A stretch of 64,000 nucleotides of DNA from Achromobacter mucicolens (GCF_902859725.1 NZ_CADIJP010000003.1:186001-250000); one strand, 5' to 3'; shown: positions 1-9,274, numbered from the stretch's first letter. The notes: generated from the sequence alone by a model not told the origin. Made by a program: numbers and translations.

Positions 1-321
1 ACCGGCAGCAAGCGTCAAGGCACAGGCCGCCGACAGCCCCGCGGCGAACCTGCGGCGGCCCGGCCGGGCGGGCGCCTCGTCGGACCGCGCCAGGATCTCG
101 CGCATCTCGTCTTGCGGCAGGCTATCCGCGACACGCCACACGGCCTGCATCGCGCGGTACTGGCGCGCGTGTTCCGGGTCCGCCGCCAGCCACGCGTCGA
201 ACGCCCGACTTTCTGCCCCATCCAGCGCGCCCAGTCGCTCGCGCGCGAACCAGTGCGCCGCCTGGTCGCGCGGCGTTGCAGGCGTGCGGGAGGCGTCCGC
301 GCGGGAATCAGTGCGGGGCAT
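1..321 (-). CDS. FecR-family anti-sigma/sigma regulator, N-terminal part (cut by left edge)
   Basis: FecR proteins span the inner membrane, hold their partner ECF sigma factor in check and relay a signal from an outer-membrane TonB receptor. The 107 visible residues hold the usual N-terminal cytoplasmic domain (DUF4880): an AAHWFARERLG segment, then FDAWLAADPEHARQYRAM, the E..F..WL...P.H...Y pattern of the family. A basic stretch (about residues 86-93) leads into an Ala/Leu-rich segment that looks like the start of the single transmembrane helix. The start ATG (319-321, minus strand) lies inside the end of the sigma factor gene, giving a 14-base overlap and probable translational coupling. 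The periplasmic part and any receptor gene lie outside the window. Confidence 0.85.
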   Translation of the reverse strand, partial: MPRTDSRADASRTPATPRDQAAHWFARERLGALDGAESRAFDAWLAADPEHARQYRAMQAVWRVADSLPQDEMREILARSDEAPARPGRRRFAAGLSAACALTLAAG

Positions 322-814
322 GATCTTGCAACCGGTCATGGATATGGGTCAGCGCGCGCTTCATGTGTTTTTCGACCATGCTCTGCGTCAACCCGAGTTT
401 CTCGGCGATTTCGGCCTGGGTGAAGCCTTCGAGCTTGTTCCACAAGAACACCTGCTGGCATTTGAGGGGCAGCTCGGCCAGCGCCGACTTTAGCGCATCG
501 GCAAGCTGCGCCGCGCGTATCGAGGACTCCGGATCCGCCTGGACGGGATGCTCGGCATCCGACAATGCATCCAGGCTCAGCACCTCGCGCCGCGACTGGC
601 GGCGGAACTCGCCATTCAGACGGTTCTGGCTGGCGCCATACAGGTAGGCCTTCGGGTCCAACACGGCGGATTCGCCATTGCGCAGCATGTTGGCCACGAC
701 GTCCTGCGCGGCATCCTCCGCGTCGTGCCGGCTCGTGCTGCGCCGCGTCCACGTCCCGATCAGCTCGCGGTAATGCGCGAGCCAACCTTTTTCGGAGGGC
801 GGTGGACGAGACAT
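308..814 (-). CDS. ECF sigma factor, FecI type
   Basis: A 168-residue ECF sigma factor likely to direct transcription of an iron or siderophore uptake gene. Region 2 is visible around residues 10-75, including HDAEDAAQDVVANML. Region 4 follows around residues 110-165, with LPLKCQQVFLWNKLEGFTQ and the helix-turn-helix AEIAEKLGLTQSMVEKHMKR, typical of FecI/PvdS-type factors. The open frame extends further upstream, but the start at 814 (MSRPPPSEKGW) gives the normal family length and sits just downstream of a Fur-box-like sequence. It overlaps the fecR-like gene downstream. The cognate TonB receptor is not visible and may lie beyond the left edge. Confidence 0.9.
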   Translation of the reverse strand: MSRPPPSEKGWLAHYRELIGTWTRRSTSRHDAEDAAQDVVANMLRNGESAVLDPKAYLYGASQNRLNGEFRRQSRREVLSLDALSDAEHPVQADPESSIRAAQLADALKSALAELPLKCQQVFLWNKLEGFTQAEIAEKLGLTQSMVEKHMKRALTHIHDRLQDHAPH

Positions 815-853
815 GGAGAGCAGCAGAAAATCGCAGGCGGAAAGGGTCGCATT

Positions 854-872
854 ATCAATCATGATTCTCATT
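854..872. promoter_or_regulatory. candidate Fur box upstream of the FecI-type sigma gene
   Basis: The 19 bases (minus strand AATGAGAATCATGATTGAT) match about 11 of 19 positions of the classical GATAATGATAATCATTATC Fur consensus and are clearly more AT-rich than their surroundings. The site lies 40 to 58 bases upstream of the sigma gene start, in the 125-base divergent gap to the YdcF-like gene. Iron repression of fecI-type genes by Fur is well established; the assignment here rests on sequence likeness and position only. Confidence 0.45.
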
Positions 873-939
873 ACGACAAATGAGACCTCGACGCACTTTG
901 CCGTAAGCTCATGCCCTCGCCTTCTCTCCGGCACACGAC

Positions 940-1518
940 ATGACATTTTCGATCTACCGATTTGCGACCCGCGCCGCGATGATTCTGGCCGCGCTGGTGC
1001 TGCTGGCGGCCTTTGCCCTGGCCGCGACTGGCCTGATGACCGGCGCACGCCACGCGGACGTGGCCGTCGTGCTGGGCAACAAGGTAGAACCCGGCGGCCA
1101 GCCTTCGCCGCGCCTGGCTGCGCGGCTGGACCGCGCCTACGACTGCTATGCCGCATCGCGATGCCGCATGCTGTTCGTCAGCGGCGGCGTGGATCCGGCC
1201 GGCACGGACGAAGCCGCCGCCATGCGCGATTACCTGCGGGCGCGCGGCGTGCCCGCGGACCGCATCGTCGTCGACAGTGCGGGCGTGGACACGTGGGCAA
1301 CCGCCCGTCACGCCAGCGCCTACATGCGCGAACACGGCTACACACGGGCCCTGGCCGTGACGCAGTATTTCCATGTGCCGCGCACGATGCTCGCGCTCAA
1401 GCGCCAGGGCGTGGCCGAGGTCAGCGGCGCCTATCCGGCATTTTTCGAAATGCGCGACCTCTATTCCGTTTTCCGTGAGCTGCCCGCCGTGGCGCTGTAT
1501 ATTTTCCGGCCGCTATAA
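940..1518 (+). CDS. YdcF/SanA-like DUF218 membrane-anchored protein
   Basis: A 192-residue protein with one N-terminal transmembrane helix (about residues 10-32) followed by a DUF218 domain on the outside of the inner membrane. Family patterns visible include VAVVLGNKV, LFVSGGVDPAGTDEAAAM, YLRARGVPADRIVVDS, the T....A motif in DTWATARHA, and VTQYFHVPR. Length and architecture resemble E. coli SanA, linked to envelope integrity and vancomycin exclusion; the biochemical role of the family is not settled. It is transcribed away from the fecI-like gene and is followed 53 bases later by the deacetylase gene. Confidence 0.85.
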   Translation: MTFSIYRFATRAAMILAALVLLAAFALAATGLMTGARHADVAVVLGNKVEPGGQPSPRLAARLDRAYDCYAASRCRMLFVSGGVDPAGTDEAAAMRDYLRARGVPADRIVVDSAGVDTWATARHASAYMREHGYTRALAVTQYFHVPRTMLALKRQGVAEVSGAYPAFFEMRDLYSVFRELPAVALYIFRPL

Positions 1519-1571
1519 GGGCGAACCATCAGGGCGCATCCGCCCGCCTGATCCATCCAGGACTTCCCATC

Positions 1572-2615
1572 GTGCTGATCTTCCACAACCCCGTTCACAA
1601 CAAACACAGCGGCCGCCACGAAATGTTCCGCGGCAAATTGGTGCCCTGCCACGAAACGCCGGCAAGGCTGGCGTTCGTGCTGGACGCGCTGCGCCAGCGC
1701 CGCATCGGCGAACTGCGCCCGCCCGGCGGCCCGGACATGGATCTCATCAAACGGGTGCACACGCCGCGTTATGTGGATTTTCTGGCAAGCGCCTGGAACG
1801 AATGGGTTGCCCTGGATCCGGCCAATGCCGACATCGACGTGCTGCCGTCGATCTGGCCGGTGCGCGGATTTCGCCACGACATCGAGCCCACCAATTTCGC
1901 GGCGCGCGTGGGCCTGTTCTCGTTCGATAGCGGCTGTCCGCTGACGGCCGGCACCTGGGAAGCGGCTACGGCAGGCGCCGCCTGCGCCATCGACGCCGCA
2001 CGCGCCGTGTCCCAAGGCCAGGGCCTGCGCGCCGCAATGGCGTTGACCCGGCCGCCCGGCCATCACGCCGGTCCGGACTTCTTTGGCGGCTATTGCTTCC
2101 TGAACAACGCGGCCCTGGCGGCGCAGGCGCTGCGCGACGCGGGGGCACAACGCGTCGCGGTGCTGGACGTGGATTATCACCATGGCAATGGCACGCAAAG
2201 CATCTTCTATGACCGCGGCGACGTGCTCACCGTGTCCGTTCACGGCGCCCCGACCACCGAGTATCCGTTCTACCTGGGCTACGCCGACGAACGCGGCGAA
2301 GGCCCTGGCCAAGGCTGCAACCTGAACCTGCCGCTGCCCGCCGGCAGCGACTTCGCGGCCTGGACCGCCGCCTTGCAGCAGGGGATAGACGCCGTGCGCG
2401 CGTTCAAGGCCGACGCGCTGGTCGTCGCGCTGGGCGTGGATACCTACGAAGGCGATCCGATTTCGAAGTTCAAATTGAAGAGCGCCGACTATCTGCAGGT
2501 CGGTCAGATGCTGGCTGGGCTTGGGCTGCCCGTGGTGTTCACGATGGAGGGCGGCTATGCGGTCGCGGACGTGGGCATCAACGTGGCGAATGTGCTGGAA
2601 GGGTATCTGGGCTGA
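1572..2615 (+). CDS. histone-deacetylase-superfamily amidohydrolase, acetylpolyamine amidohydrolase type
   Basis: A 347-residue zinc-dependent deacetylase of the arginase/HDAC fold. The active-site pair is H164-H165 in RPPGHHAG. Zinc ligands are D201 and H203 in DVDYHHGNGTQ and D290 in GVDTYEGDP, and the closing EGGY motif lies near the end. The N-terminal part, with the long loop and conserved RPPGGPDMDLIKRVHTP, and the total length are close to the acetylpolyamine amidohydrolase AphA of Mycoplana ramosa (341 residues). Deacetylation of acetylated polyamines or similar short acyl amides is therefore the likely reaction. The start is GTG at 1572; the conserved opening LIFHNPVHNKHSGRHE begins directly there. 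Confidence 0.9.
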   Translation: MLIFHNPVHNKHSGRHEMFRGKLVPCHETPARLAFVLDALRQRRIGELRPPGGPDMDLIKRVHTPRYVDFLASAWNEWVALDPANADIDVLPSIWPVRGFRHDIEPTNFAARVGLFSFDSGCPLTAGTWEAATAGAACAIDAARAVSQGQGLRAAMALTRPPGHHAGPDFFGGYCFLNNAALAAQALRDAGAQRVAVLDVDYHHGNGTQSIFYDRGDVLTVSVHGAPTTEYPFYLGYADERGEGPGQGCNLNLPLPAGSDFAAWTAALQQGIDAVRAFKADALVVALGVDTYEGDPISKFKLKSADYLQVGQMLAGLGLPVVFTMEGGYAVADVGINVANVLEGYLG

Positions 2616-2641
2616 ACGGCCTGAAGGTGTCTACCGCATGT

Positions 2642-2707
2642 AAGGTGTCTGACACCCTATGCACACCGCGGCAAACCCGAGACCATCTCCCCAGGGTGTC
2701 AGACACC
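2642..2707. repeat. paired GGTGTCTGACACC palindromes (intergenic repeat element, copy 1)
   Basis: Two 13-base near-palindromes, ggtgtctgacacc (2644-2656) and ggtgtcagacacc (2695-2707), are reverse complements of each other and are separated by 38 bases. They fill the gap between the convergent deacetylase and MFS genes. A partial extra copy of the left arm, aaggtgtct, lies at 2624-2632. The same pair recurs near 62,638-62,700 with a different spacer. The RNA could fold into a hairpin, so a terminator or REP-like role is possible. Confidence 0.6.
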
Positions 2708-2729
2708 GCCGCAAAACCGCAGCACCCTT

Positions 2730-4064
2730 TTAATCGCGCGTTTCAAGCACCTTGTTGATCCGCAGCGCCAGCAGCGTGCACGCCACGCCCGACAGCAGGT
2801 ACACGCTGACCGCCACCAACCCGAATCGCGCGGACAGCCCCAGTGCCACCACCGGCGCGAACGCCGCGCCGACCAGCCACGCCATGTCGGACGTCAGCGC
2901 CGCGCCGGTATAGCGGAACCGGCGCGTGAAGTTGGCGGTGACCGTGCCGGATGCCTGTCCATAAGACAGTCCCAGCAGCGCGAAGCCGATCAGAATGAAC
3001 GCGTCCTGCGCCTTCGGGCCACCGCCCAGCAGCCAGGGCGACACCACCGCAAACACGCCGATCAGCATGGCCAGCAGCCCGAGCGTCGTGCGCCGCCCGA
3101 TGCGATCAGCCAGCCAGCCAGAGGCGATCGTGCCCAGGATGCCGATCACCGATCCAATGATCTGCACGATCAGCACATCCGAAATCTGTTGCGTGCCGCT
3201 GACAGCGATCCACGACAGCGGGAAAACGGTGACGAGGTGAAACAGCGCATAGCTGGCCAGCGCGGCGAAGGCGCCGATGAAGAGGTTGTAGCCTTGCTGG
3301 CTGACGATCTCGCGGATGCTGATGGGTTCGAGTTCGCCTTCTTCAAGCAGTTGCGTGTATTCCTCGGTCACGACCAGCCGCAGCCGCGCAAACAGCGCCA
3401 CGACGTTGATGGCAAACGCCACGAAGAACGGATAGCGCCAGCCCCACTCCAGAAAATCTGACTGCGTGAGCGTCACGTGCAGATAAAGAAAAAGCGCGCT
3501 GGCCACCATGAAGCCGACCGGCGCGCCCAGCTGTCCCATCATCGAATACCAGCCGCGGCGATTGGGCGGCGCATTCAGCGCCAGCAGTGAAGGCAGGCCG
3601 TCCCACGATCCGCCGAACGCCAGGCCCTGCAGGCATCGGAACACGGCAAGCAGGGTGATTGCATGCACGCCGATGGATTCATAGCCCGGCAGAAACGCCA
3701 TGCCGACGGTCGCGGTGCCCAATACGAACAAGGCAACGGTCAGCTTGGTGGCGCGGCCCCATCGGCGCTGAATCGCCATCGACACGGCCGTGCCGATGGG
3801 ACGCATGATGAAGGCAAAGGAGAAGATGACGAAGGCCCAGAGCGTGCCTTCCAGCGGGGCTTCGAAGGGAAAGAACACCTTCGGAAAAACCAGAACGCAG
3901 GCGATGCCGAATACGAAGAAGTCGAAGTATTCCGAGGCGCGTCCCACCACCACGCCCACGGCGATCTCACCAGGGGCCACCTTGGCGTGGCTGGTCCCGC
4001 CGCTGATCGCCCCAGGTCCGGAAACGGGAGAGGGATGACCAGGATATTGCGTGGTGGTCGACAT
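2730..4064 (-). CDS. MFS transporter, metabolite:H+ symporter (MHS/ProP-like) subfamily
   Basis: A 444-residue inner-membrane protein with about twelve hydrophobic helices. Early motifs are AVGVVVGRASEYFDFFVFG (helix 1, as in MHS-family symporters) and FAFIMRPIGTAVSM. The central loop carries WLADRIGRRTT, matching the G.L.DR.GRR MFS signature. MHS proteins carry dicarboxylates, proline, betaine or shikimate with protons; the substrate here cannot be read from sequence. The start MSTTTQYPGH at 4064 is chosen over an upstream in-frame start because the extension has no family likeness. It is divergent from cyoA across a 215-base gap. Confidence 0.85.
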   Translation of the reverse strand: MSTTTQYPGHPSPVSGPGAISGGTSHAKVAPGEIAVGVVVGRASEYFDFFVFGIACVLVFPKVFFPFEAPLEGTLWAFVIFSFAFIMRPIGTAVSMAIQRRWGRATKLTVALFVLGTATVGMAFLPGYESIGVHAITLLAVFRCLQGLAFGGSWDGLPSLLALNAPPNRRGWYSMMGQLGAPVGFMVASALFLYLHVTLTQSDFLEWGWRYPFFVAFAINVVALFARLRLVVTEEYTQLLEEGELEPISIREIVSQQGYNLFIGAFAALASYALFHLVTVFPLSWIAVSGTQQISDVLIVQIIGSVIGILGTIASGWLADRIGRRTTLGLLAMLIGVFAVVSPWLLGGGPKAQDAFILIGFALLGLSYGQASGTVTANFTRRFRYTGAALTSDMAWLVGAAFAPVVALGLSARFGLVAVSVYLLSGVACTLLALRINKVLETRD

Positions 4065-4279
4065 GGATTCGCTCGCAAAAAAAGGATCTGGATACGCCTT
4101 GTCTACGATCTTGCAACACACCTGCATGACAGTACGCGCATCATGCCGCACGCCGCAAGCCTTACGGCCCAGGACGGCTCGGCATGCGCTGCCGTGCATA
4201 CTTTTGCTCTTTTTACCCTAGATTTTTCGCGGCTTCCAGCGTAGTGTTTCGTTTACTTCGCACGGTTACGTTTCGGGGT

Positions 4280-5329
4280 ATGACTATGTCGTCCTTCGCA
4301 AGGCTTCGCGGATTGATCCTGTTTGCCGCCCTGCCGCTGCTCGCCGGGTGCAATGCGGTCTTGCTCTCGCCGTCAGGCGACGTGGCCGTGCAACAACGCA
4401 ACCTGATCATCATCTCCACCGGCCTGATGCTCATCATCATCGTGCCGGTGATCATCCTGACCTTGCTGTTCGCATGGCGCTATCGCGCCAGCAACAAGGA
4501 CGCCGCCTACGATCCCGACTGGAACCACTCCACCATGCTGGAGCTTCTGATCTGGGCCGCGCCGCTGCTCATCATCATCGCGCTCGGCGCGCTCACGTGG
4601 GTCAGCACCCATCAACTCGATCCCTACCGCCCGCTGGCGCGTCTGTCCGAAGGCCGCGAGGTGCCGCCCAACACCAAGCCGCTGGTCGTCGAAGTGGTGG
4701 CGCTGGACTGGAAGTGGCTGTTCCTCTATCCCGAGCAAGGCGTGGCGGCGGTAAACGAAATGGCCGCGCCGGTGGATCGTCCGATCCAGTTCAAGATCAC
4801 CTCGTCGTCGGTCATGAATTCGTTCTTCGTCCCCGCGTTGGCCGGCCAGATCTACGCGATGCCCGGCATGCAGACCACGCTGCATGCGGTCATCAATCAC
4901 CCTGGCGAATACGAGGGCCTGTCCGCGAACTACAGCGGCTCGGGCTTTTCCGGCATGCGCTTTCGCTTTCATGGCCTGGACCAGAAGGGCTTTGACGACT
5001 GGGTCGCGCAGGCGCGCAAGTCGCAAGCCACGCTGGACCGCGCGGCGTACCTGAAGCTTGAACAACCCAGCGAGCGCAACCCGGTGCAGCTTTACGCCAC
5101 CGTTGCGCCGGGCCTGTTCGACGCCATCGTGAACCGATGCGTCGAGCCCAACCGCATGTGCATGCGCGACGCGATGGCCATCGACGCGCAAGGCGGCGCC
5201 GGCATCCCGGGCGCGCACAACCTCACTACCTTGGATCCTCAGACGCGCGAGCGCCTGGGGCTCACCGAAATGCCGCCGCGCAAGTACGTGGGCGCCATGT
5301 GCACGGCCTCCGAAGGTCTGGTGCTGTAG
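4280..5329 (+). CDS. cyoA: cytochrome bo3 ubiquinol oxidase subunit II
   Basis: Subunit II of the proton-pumping cytochrome bo3 quinol oxidase, 349 residues. It begins with a lipoprotein signal ending in LLAGC (lipidated Cys24), then two transmembrane helices (about residues 40-65 and 85-108) and a periplasmic cupredoxin-like domain starting near VVEVVALDWKWLFLYPEQG. The CuA ligands of cytochrome c oxidases are absent, as expected for a quinol oxidase. The C-terminal COX_ARM-like region follows FHGLDQKGFDDWV. It is the first gene of cyoABCD-surf1; the gap to cyoB is 63 bases. The in-frame start at 4280 is preferred over 4184 because it gives a normal lipoprotein leader. Confidence 0.95.
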   Translation: MTMSSFARLRGLILFAALPLLAGCNAVLLSPSGDVAVQQRNLIIISTGLMLIIIVPVIILTLLFAWRYRASNKDAAYDPDWNHSTMLELLIWAAPLLIIIALGALTWVSTHQLDPYRPLARLSEGREVPPNTKPLVVEVVALDWKWLFLYPEQGVAAVNEMAAPVDRPIQFKITSSSVMNSFFVPALAGQIYAMPGMQTTLHAVINHPGEYEGLSANYSGSGFSGMRFRFHGLDQKGFDDWVAQARKSQATLDRAAYLKLEQPSERNPVQLYATVAPGLFDAIVNRCVEPNRMCMRDAMAIDAQGGAGIPGAHNLTTLDPQTRERLGLTEMPPRKYVGAMCTASEGLVL

Positions 5330-5392
5330 CGCGGCAGGTTTTTCGGCACGGCACGTGCGCCATGTAAACGCGGTCTTTTTGCTGGAATCGAG

Positions 5393-7396
5393 ATGCCTGA
5401 TCAACCTGACCTCACCAAGCTGATCTTCGGCCGTCTGACCTGGGACGCCATTCCTTTCCACGATCCCATCCTGCTGGGCACGTTCTTCGTGGTGGCGATC
5501 GGCGGCATCGTCGTGCTGGGCTCCGTCACTTACTACAAGAAGTGGGGCTACCTGTGGCGCGAATGGTTCACCAGCATCGATCACAAGAAGATCGGGATCA
5601 TGTACGTGATCCTGGGCATTGTGATGCTGTTGCGGGGGTTTGCCGACGCCATCATGATGCGTTCCCAGCAGGCCGTGGCCTTCGGCGACTCCACCGGCTT
5701 TCTGCCGCCGCACCACTACGATCAGATCTTCACGGCGCACGGCGTCATCATGATCTTCTTCGTGGCCATGCCGCTGGTCACGGGCCTGATGAATTTCATC
5801 GTGCCGCTGCAGATCGGCGCGCGCGACGTCGCGTTTCCGTTCCTGAACAACTTCAGCTTCTGGATGACCGCAGGCGGCGTGATCCTGGTGATGATGTCGC
5901 TGTTCGTCGGGGAATTTGCCCGCACCGGCTGGCTGGCGTATCCGCCGTTATCGGGGATTCTGCACAGTCCCGACGTGGGGGTGGACTACTACATATGGGC
6001 CTTGCAGATAGCGGGCGTGGGCACATTGCTATCCGGGGTGAACCTGCTGGTCACCATCGTGAAGATGCGCGCGCCCGGCATGAAGATGATGCGCATGCCC
6101 ATCTTCACGTGGACGGCGCTGTGCACCAACGTGCTGATCGTGGCCGCCTTTCCGGTGCTGACGGCGGTGCTGGCCCTTCTGTCGATGGACCGCTACGTCG
6201 GCACCAATTTCTTCACGGCGGATTTTGGCGGCAACGCCATGATGTACGTGAACCTGATCTGGATCTGGGGCCACCCCGAGGTCTACATCCTGATCCTGCC
6301 GGCGTTCGGCATCTTCTCCGAGGTGGTGTCCACGTATTGCCGCAAGCGCCTCTTCGGCTACGCGTCCATGGTGTACGCCACGGTCGTGATCACCGTGCTG
6401 TCGTATCTGGTGTGGCTGCACCACTTCTTCACCATGGGGTCCGGCGCCAGCGTGAATTCGTTCTTCGGGATCACGACAATGATCATCTCGATCCCGACCG
6501 GCGCCAAGATCTTCAACTGGCTGTTCACCATGTATCGCGGGCGCATCCGCTTCGAAGTGCCGATGCTGTGGACGCTCGGGTTCATGGTCACGTTCGTGAT
6601 CGGCGGCATGACGGGCGTGCTGCTGGCCGTGCCGCCCGCCGACTTTGCGTTGCACAACAGCCTGTTCCTGATCGCGCACTTTCACAACGTGATCATCGGC
6701 GGCGTGCTGTTCGGGCTGATGGCCGGCATCACCTACTGGTTCCCGAAGGCGTTCGGCTACAAGCTCGATCCGTTCTGGGGCAAGTGCTCGTTCTGGTTCT
6801 GGCTGGTGGGCTTTTACGTGGCCTTCATGCCGCTTTACGTGCTGGGCCTGATGGGCGTGACGCGCCGCGTGAACCACTTCGAGGACATGTCCCTGCAGAT
6901 CTGGTTCCAGATCGCGGCCTTTGGCGCGCTGCTGATCGCGTGCGGGATCGCCAGCTTCATCATCCAGCTCGTGGTCAGCTACCGCCGCCGCGACCAGCTG
7001 CGCGACACCACGGGCGATCCTTGGGATGGCCGCACGCTCGAATGGTCCACATCGTCGCCCCCGCCCGTCTACAACTTTGCATTCACGCCGCGGGTGCATG
7101 ACCTGGACGCCTGGTGGCAGATGAAGCAGCACGGCTACCAGCGTCCGCAGCAGGGCTTCATTCCGATTCACATGCCGAAGAACACGTGGGCGGGCATCGT
7201 GCTGGCCGGGATCAGCGTGGTGCTGGGCTTTGCGCTGATCTGGCACATGTGGCCGCTGGCGGTGCTGGCGTTTGCCGCGCTGATCCTGGTGTCGATCATC
7301 CATACCTTCAACTACAAGCGCGACTACTACGTGCCGGCCGAACAGGTCGTCGCCACGGAAGACGCCCGCACAAGGCTGCTAGCGCAACATGTCTGA
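5393..7396 (+). CDS. cyoB: cytochrome bo3 ubiquinol oxidase subunit I
   Basis: The catalytic subunit, 667 residues (E. coli CyoB has 663), with about fifteen transmembrane helices. It oxidises ubiquinol and reduces oxygen at the heme o3/CuB centre while pumping protons. The CuB-site motif [15 protein letters not shown] places the first CuB histidine at H294 with its cross-linked Tyr four residues on. The later pair is in [10 protein letters not shown] and the heme ligand pair in [14 protein letters not shown]. The N-terminal subunit-I helix typical of CyoB ([17 protein letters not shown]) is present. The stop overlaps the cyoC start by 8 bases. Confidence 0.97.
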   Translation: MPDQPDLTKLIFGRLTWDAIPFHDPILLGTFFVVAIGGIVVLGSVTYYKKWGYLWREWFTSIDHKKIGIMYVILGIVMLLRGFADAIMMRSQQAVAFGDSTGFLPPHHYDQIFTAHGVIMIFFVAMPLVTGLMNFIVPLQIGARDVAFPFLNNFSFWMTAGGVILVMMSLFVGEFARTGWLAYPPLSGILHSPDVGVDYYIWALQIAGVGTLLSGVNLLVTIVKMRAPGMKMMRMPIFTWTALCTNVLIVAAFPVLTAVLALLSMDRYVGTNFFTADFGGNAMMYVNLIWIWGHPEVYILILPAFGIFSEVVSTYCRKRLFGYASMVYATVVITVLSYLVWLHHFFTMGSGASVNSFFGITTMIISIPTGAKIFNWLFTMYRGRIRFEVPMLWTLGFMVTFVIGGMTGVLLAVPPADFALHNSLFLIAHFHNVIIGGVLFGLMAGITYWFPKAFGYKLDPFWGKCSFWFWLVGFYVAFMPLYVLGLMGVTRRVNHFEDMSLQIWFQIAAFGALLIACGIASFIIQLVVSYRRRDQLRDTTGDPWDGRTLEWSTSSPPPVYNFAFTPRVHDLDAWWQMKQHGYQRPQQGFIPIHMPKNTWAGIVLAGISVVLGFALIWHMWPLAVLAFAALILVSIIHTFNYKRDYYVPAEQVVATEDARTRLLAQHV

Positions 7397-8030
7397 TACC
7401 CTCGCCCACCCCATGCCCGGCGGCGCCGCGCCGGCCCAGGAACCGGTCTTCTACGTTCCTGGCGAACACCATCCCAAGAACGGCACGCTGCTCGGGTTCT
7501 GGATTTACCTGATGAGCGACTGCCTCATCTTCGCGTGCCTGTTCGCGGTCTACGGCGTGCTGGGCCGCAGCTTCGCGGCCGGCCCGTCCGGCGCGGACCT
7601 GTTCGACCTGCCGCTGGTGGCGGTGAACACGACGCTGCTGCTGCTGTCGTCCATCACGTATGGCTTTGCCATGCTGGAGATGCGGCGCAACCGCATCGGC
7701 GCCACGCAACTGTGGCTGGCGGTCACCGGCATCCTGGGCCTGGGCTTTTTGTCGCTGGAAATCTACGAATTCTGGCACCTGATCCACCAGGGCGCGGGGC
7801 CGCAGCGCAGTGCCTTCCTGTCGGCCTTCTTCACGCTGGTCGGCACGCACGGGCTGCACGTCACCTTCGGCATCGTGTGGCTGGTGACGCTGATGCTGCA
7901 GGTCCGCATGCACGGCCTGATCCCGGAAAACCGCCGCCGCCTGATGTGCCTGTCGATGTTCTGGCACTTCCTGGACCTGATCTGGGTGGGCGTGTTCACC
8001 TTTGTGTACCTGATGGGAGTGCTGCCATGA
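7389..8030 (+). CDS. cyoC: cytochrome bo3 ubiquinol oxidase subunit III
   Basis: A 213-residue subunit III with five predicted transmembrane helices, starting around [19 protein letters not shown] and ending with [16 protein letters not shown], a hallmark of the COX3/CyoC family. It supports the stability of the oxidase rather than catalysis. The [13 protein letters not shown] helix is also diagnostic. Its start overlaps cyoB by 8 bases and its stop overlaps cyoD (ATGA), so translation is likely coupled along the operon. Confidence 0.95.
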   Translation: MSDTLAHPMPGGAAPAQEPVFYVPGEHHPKNGTLLGFWIYLMSDCLIFACLFAVYGVLGRSFAAGPSGADLFDLPLVAVNTTLLLLSSITYGFAMLEMRRNRIGATQLWLAVTGILGLGFLSLEIYEFWHLIHQGAGPQRSAFLSAFFTLVGTHGLHVTFGIVWLVTLMLQVRMHGLIPENRRRLMCLSMFWHFLDLIWVGVFTFVYLMGVLP

Positions 8031-8452
8031 CGTCACACATGGATAACCTGGCCGACACCGGCCACGGCGGCCACCACGGCCACGACGGTCACGATGGCCA
8101 CCACGACGATGACGACGCCGCCGCCCACGGCACCTTCAAGAGCTACATGACCGGCTTCGTGCTGGCGGCCATCCTGACGGCGATTCCGTTCTGGCTGGTG
8201 ATGGACCGGGTCATCGACAGCTCGCGCGTCACGGGCCTGGTGATCCTGGCGTTCGCCGTCGTGCAGATCGTGGTGCACATCGTCTACTTCCTGCACATGG
8301 ACACCAAGTCCGAAAGCGGCTGGAACATGTTGGCGTTAATATTCACGCTGGTGCTGGTCGTGATCACGCTCAGCGGATCCATCTGGATCATGTATCACTT
8401 GAACTCCAACATGATGCCCATGTCCCCGCATGACATGCGCAAGATGCCCTGA
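8027..8452 (+). CDS. cyoD: cytochrome bo3 ubiquinol oxidase subunit IV, with His/Asp-rich N-terminus
   Basis: A 141-residue subunit IV with three transmembrane helices starting at GTFKSYMTGFVLAAILTAIPF; the conserved QIVVHIVYFLHMD segment identifies CyoD. The first ~35 residues are unusual: residues 11-35 are dominated by His, Gly and Asp (about nine His and nine Asp), a possible metal-binding tail. E. coli CyoD (109 residues) lacks such a tail, which explains the extra length. Start ATG 8027 overlaps the cyoC stop, and the stop overlaps the surf1 start (TGATG). Confidence 0.93.
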   Translation: MTSHMDNLADTGHGGHHGHDGHDGHHDDDDAAAHGTFKSYMTGFVLAAILTAIPFWLVMDRVIDSSRVTGLVILAFAVVQIVVHIVYFLHMDTKSESGWNMLALIFTLVLVVITLSGSIWIMYHLNSNMMPMSPHDMRKMP

Positions 8453-9231
8453 TGGCAGCAGTCAAAGACAATTCTTCACGCGACACCTCCCGACATCCGC
8501 GCAGCAAGGCAACCCTGGTCATCCTGGGGTTGCTGGCTGTCGCCATCTTTGCCGGGCTTTGCGCCCTGGGCACCTGGCAGGTGCACCGGCTGGCCTGGAA
8601 GCGCGCCCTGATCGCGCAGGTGGATCAGCGGGCCCACGCGCCCGCCACGCCCGCCCCCGGCAAAAGCGAATGGGCGCAACTGACGCAGGACAACGCGGAA
8701 TACCGCCACGTCACCGCCGCCGGCACGTACCACTTCGACAAGCAGACGCTCGTGCAGGCCGCGACCGAACTGGGCAGCGGTTATTGGGTCATGACCCCGC
8801 TGCAACTGGCGGACGGCGGCACCGTGCTGGTCAATCGCGGCTTCGTGCTGCCGGCTTGGCGCAAGGACCCGGCCAATGCCGCCCAGCCCGCCGCCCCGGG
8901 CCAGGTGACGGGCCTGCTGCGCATGGGCGAGCCGGCCAGCGGCTTTCTGCGCAACAACGACCCGGCCGCCAACCTCTGGTATTCGCGCGATCTGCCCGGC
9001 ATCGCGGCGGCGCGCGGGTTGACCGACGTGGCGCCGTACTTCATCGATGCGGATGCGGCGACCAGCCCCGGCAAGGATCCCGCGCGGGAACCGGTGGGCG
9101 GCCTGACGATGCTCAACTTTCCGAACAACCATCTGACGTACGCCATCACCTGGTATGCGCTGGCGCTGATGGTGATCGTGGGCGTGGTGATCTTCGTGCG
9201 CGAGGAAAAGCGCGCGCGCCGGCAGGCCTGA
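8452..9231 (+). CDS. SURF1-family oxidase assembly protein
   Basis: A 259-residue inner-membrane protein of the SURF1/Shy1 family, which helps place heme in heme-copper oxidases. It has the family layout: an N-terminal helix (about residues 21-40) running into CALGTWQVHRLAWKRALI, a periplasmic domain with YRHVTAAGTYHFDKQ and GYWVMTPLQLADGGTVLVNRGF, and a C-terminal helix preceded by NNHLTYAITWYALA. Its position as the last gene of the cyo operon suggests it serves the bo3 oxidase. No cyoE heme O synthase gene follows, so that must be elsewhere in the genome. Confidence 0.9.
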   Translation: MAAVKDNSSRDTSRHPRSKATLVILGLLAVAIFAGLCALGTWQVHRLAWKRALIAQVDQRAHAPATPAPGKSEWAQLTQDNAEYRHVTAAGTYHFDKQTLVQAATELGSGYWVMTPLQLADGGTVLVNRGFVLPAWRKDPANAAQPAAPGQVTGLLRMGEPASGFLRNNDPAANLWYSRDLPGIAAARGLTDVAPYFIDADAATSPGKDPAREPVGGLTMLNFPNNHLTYAITWYALALMVIVGVVIFVREEKRARRQA

Positions 9232-9250
9232 GCCTCACGCGGCAAAAAAC

Positions 9251-9274
9251 AACGGCGCCCTTTCGGGCGCCGTT
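9251..9274. terminator. intrinsic terminator between surf1 and nadV
   Basis: A perfect 10-base-pair stem, AACGGCGCCC / GGGCGCCGTT, with a TTTC loop lies 20 bases after the surf1 stop. The flanks are A-rich on the left (aaaaaac) and only weakly T-rich on the right. It can serve both the cyo operon and the convergent nadV transcript. Confidence 0.75.
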
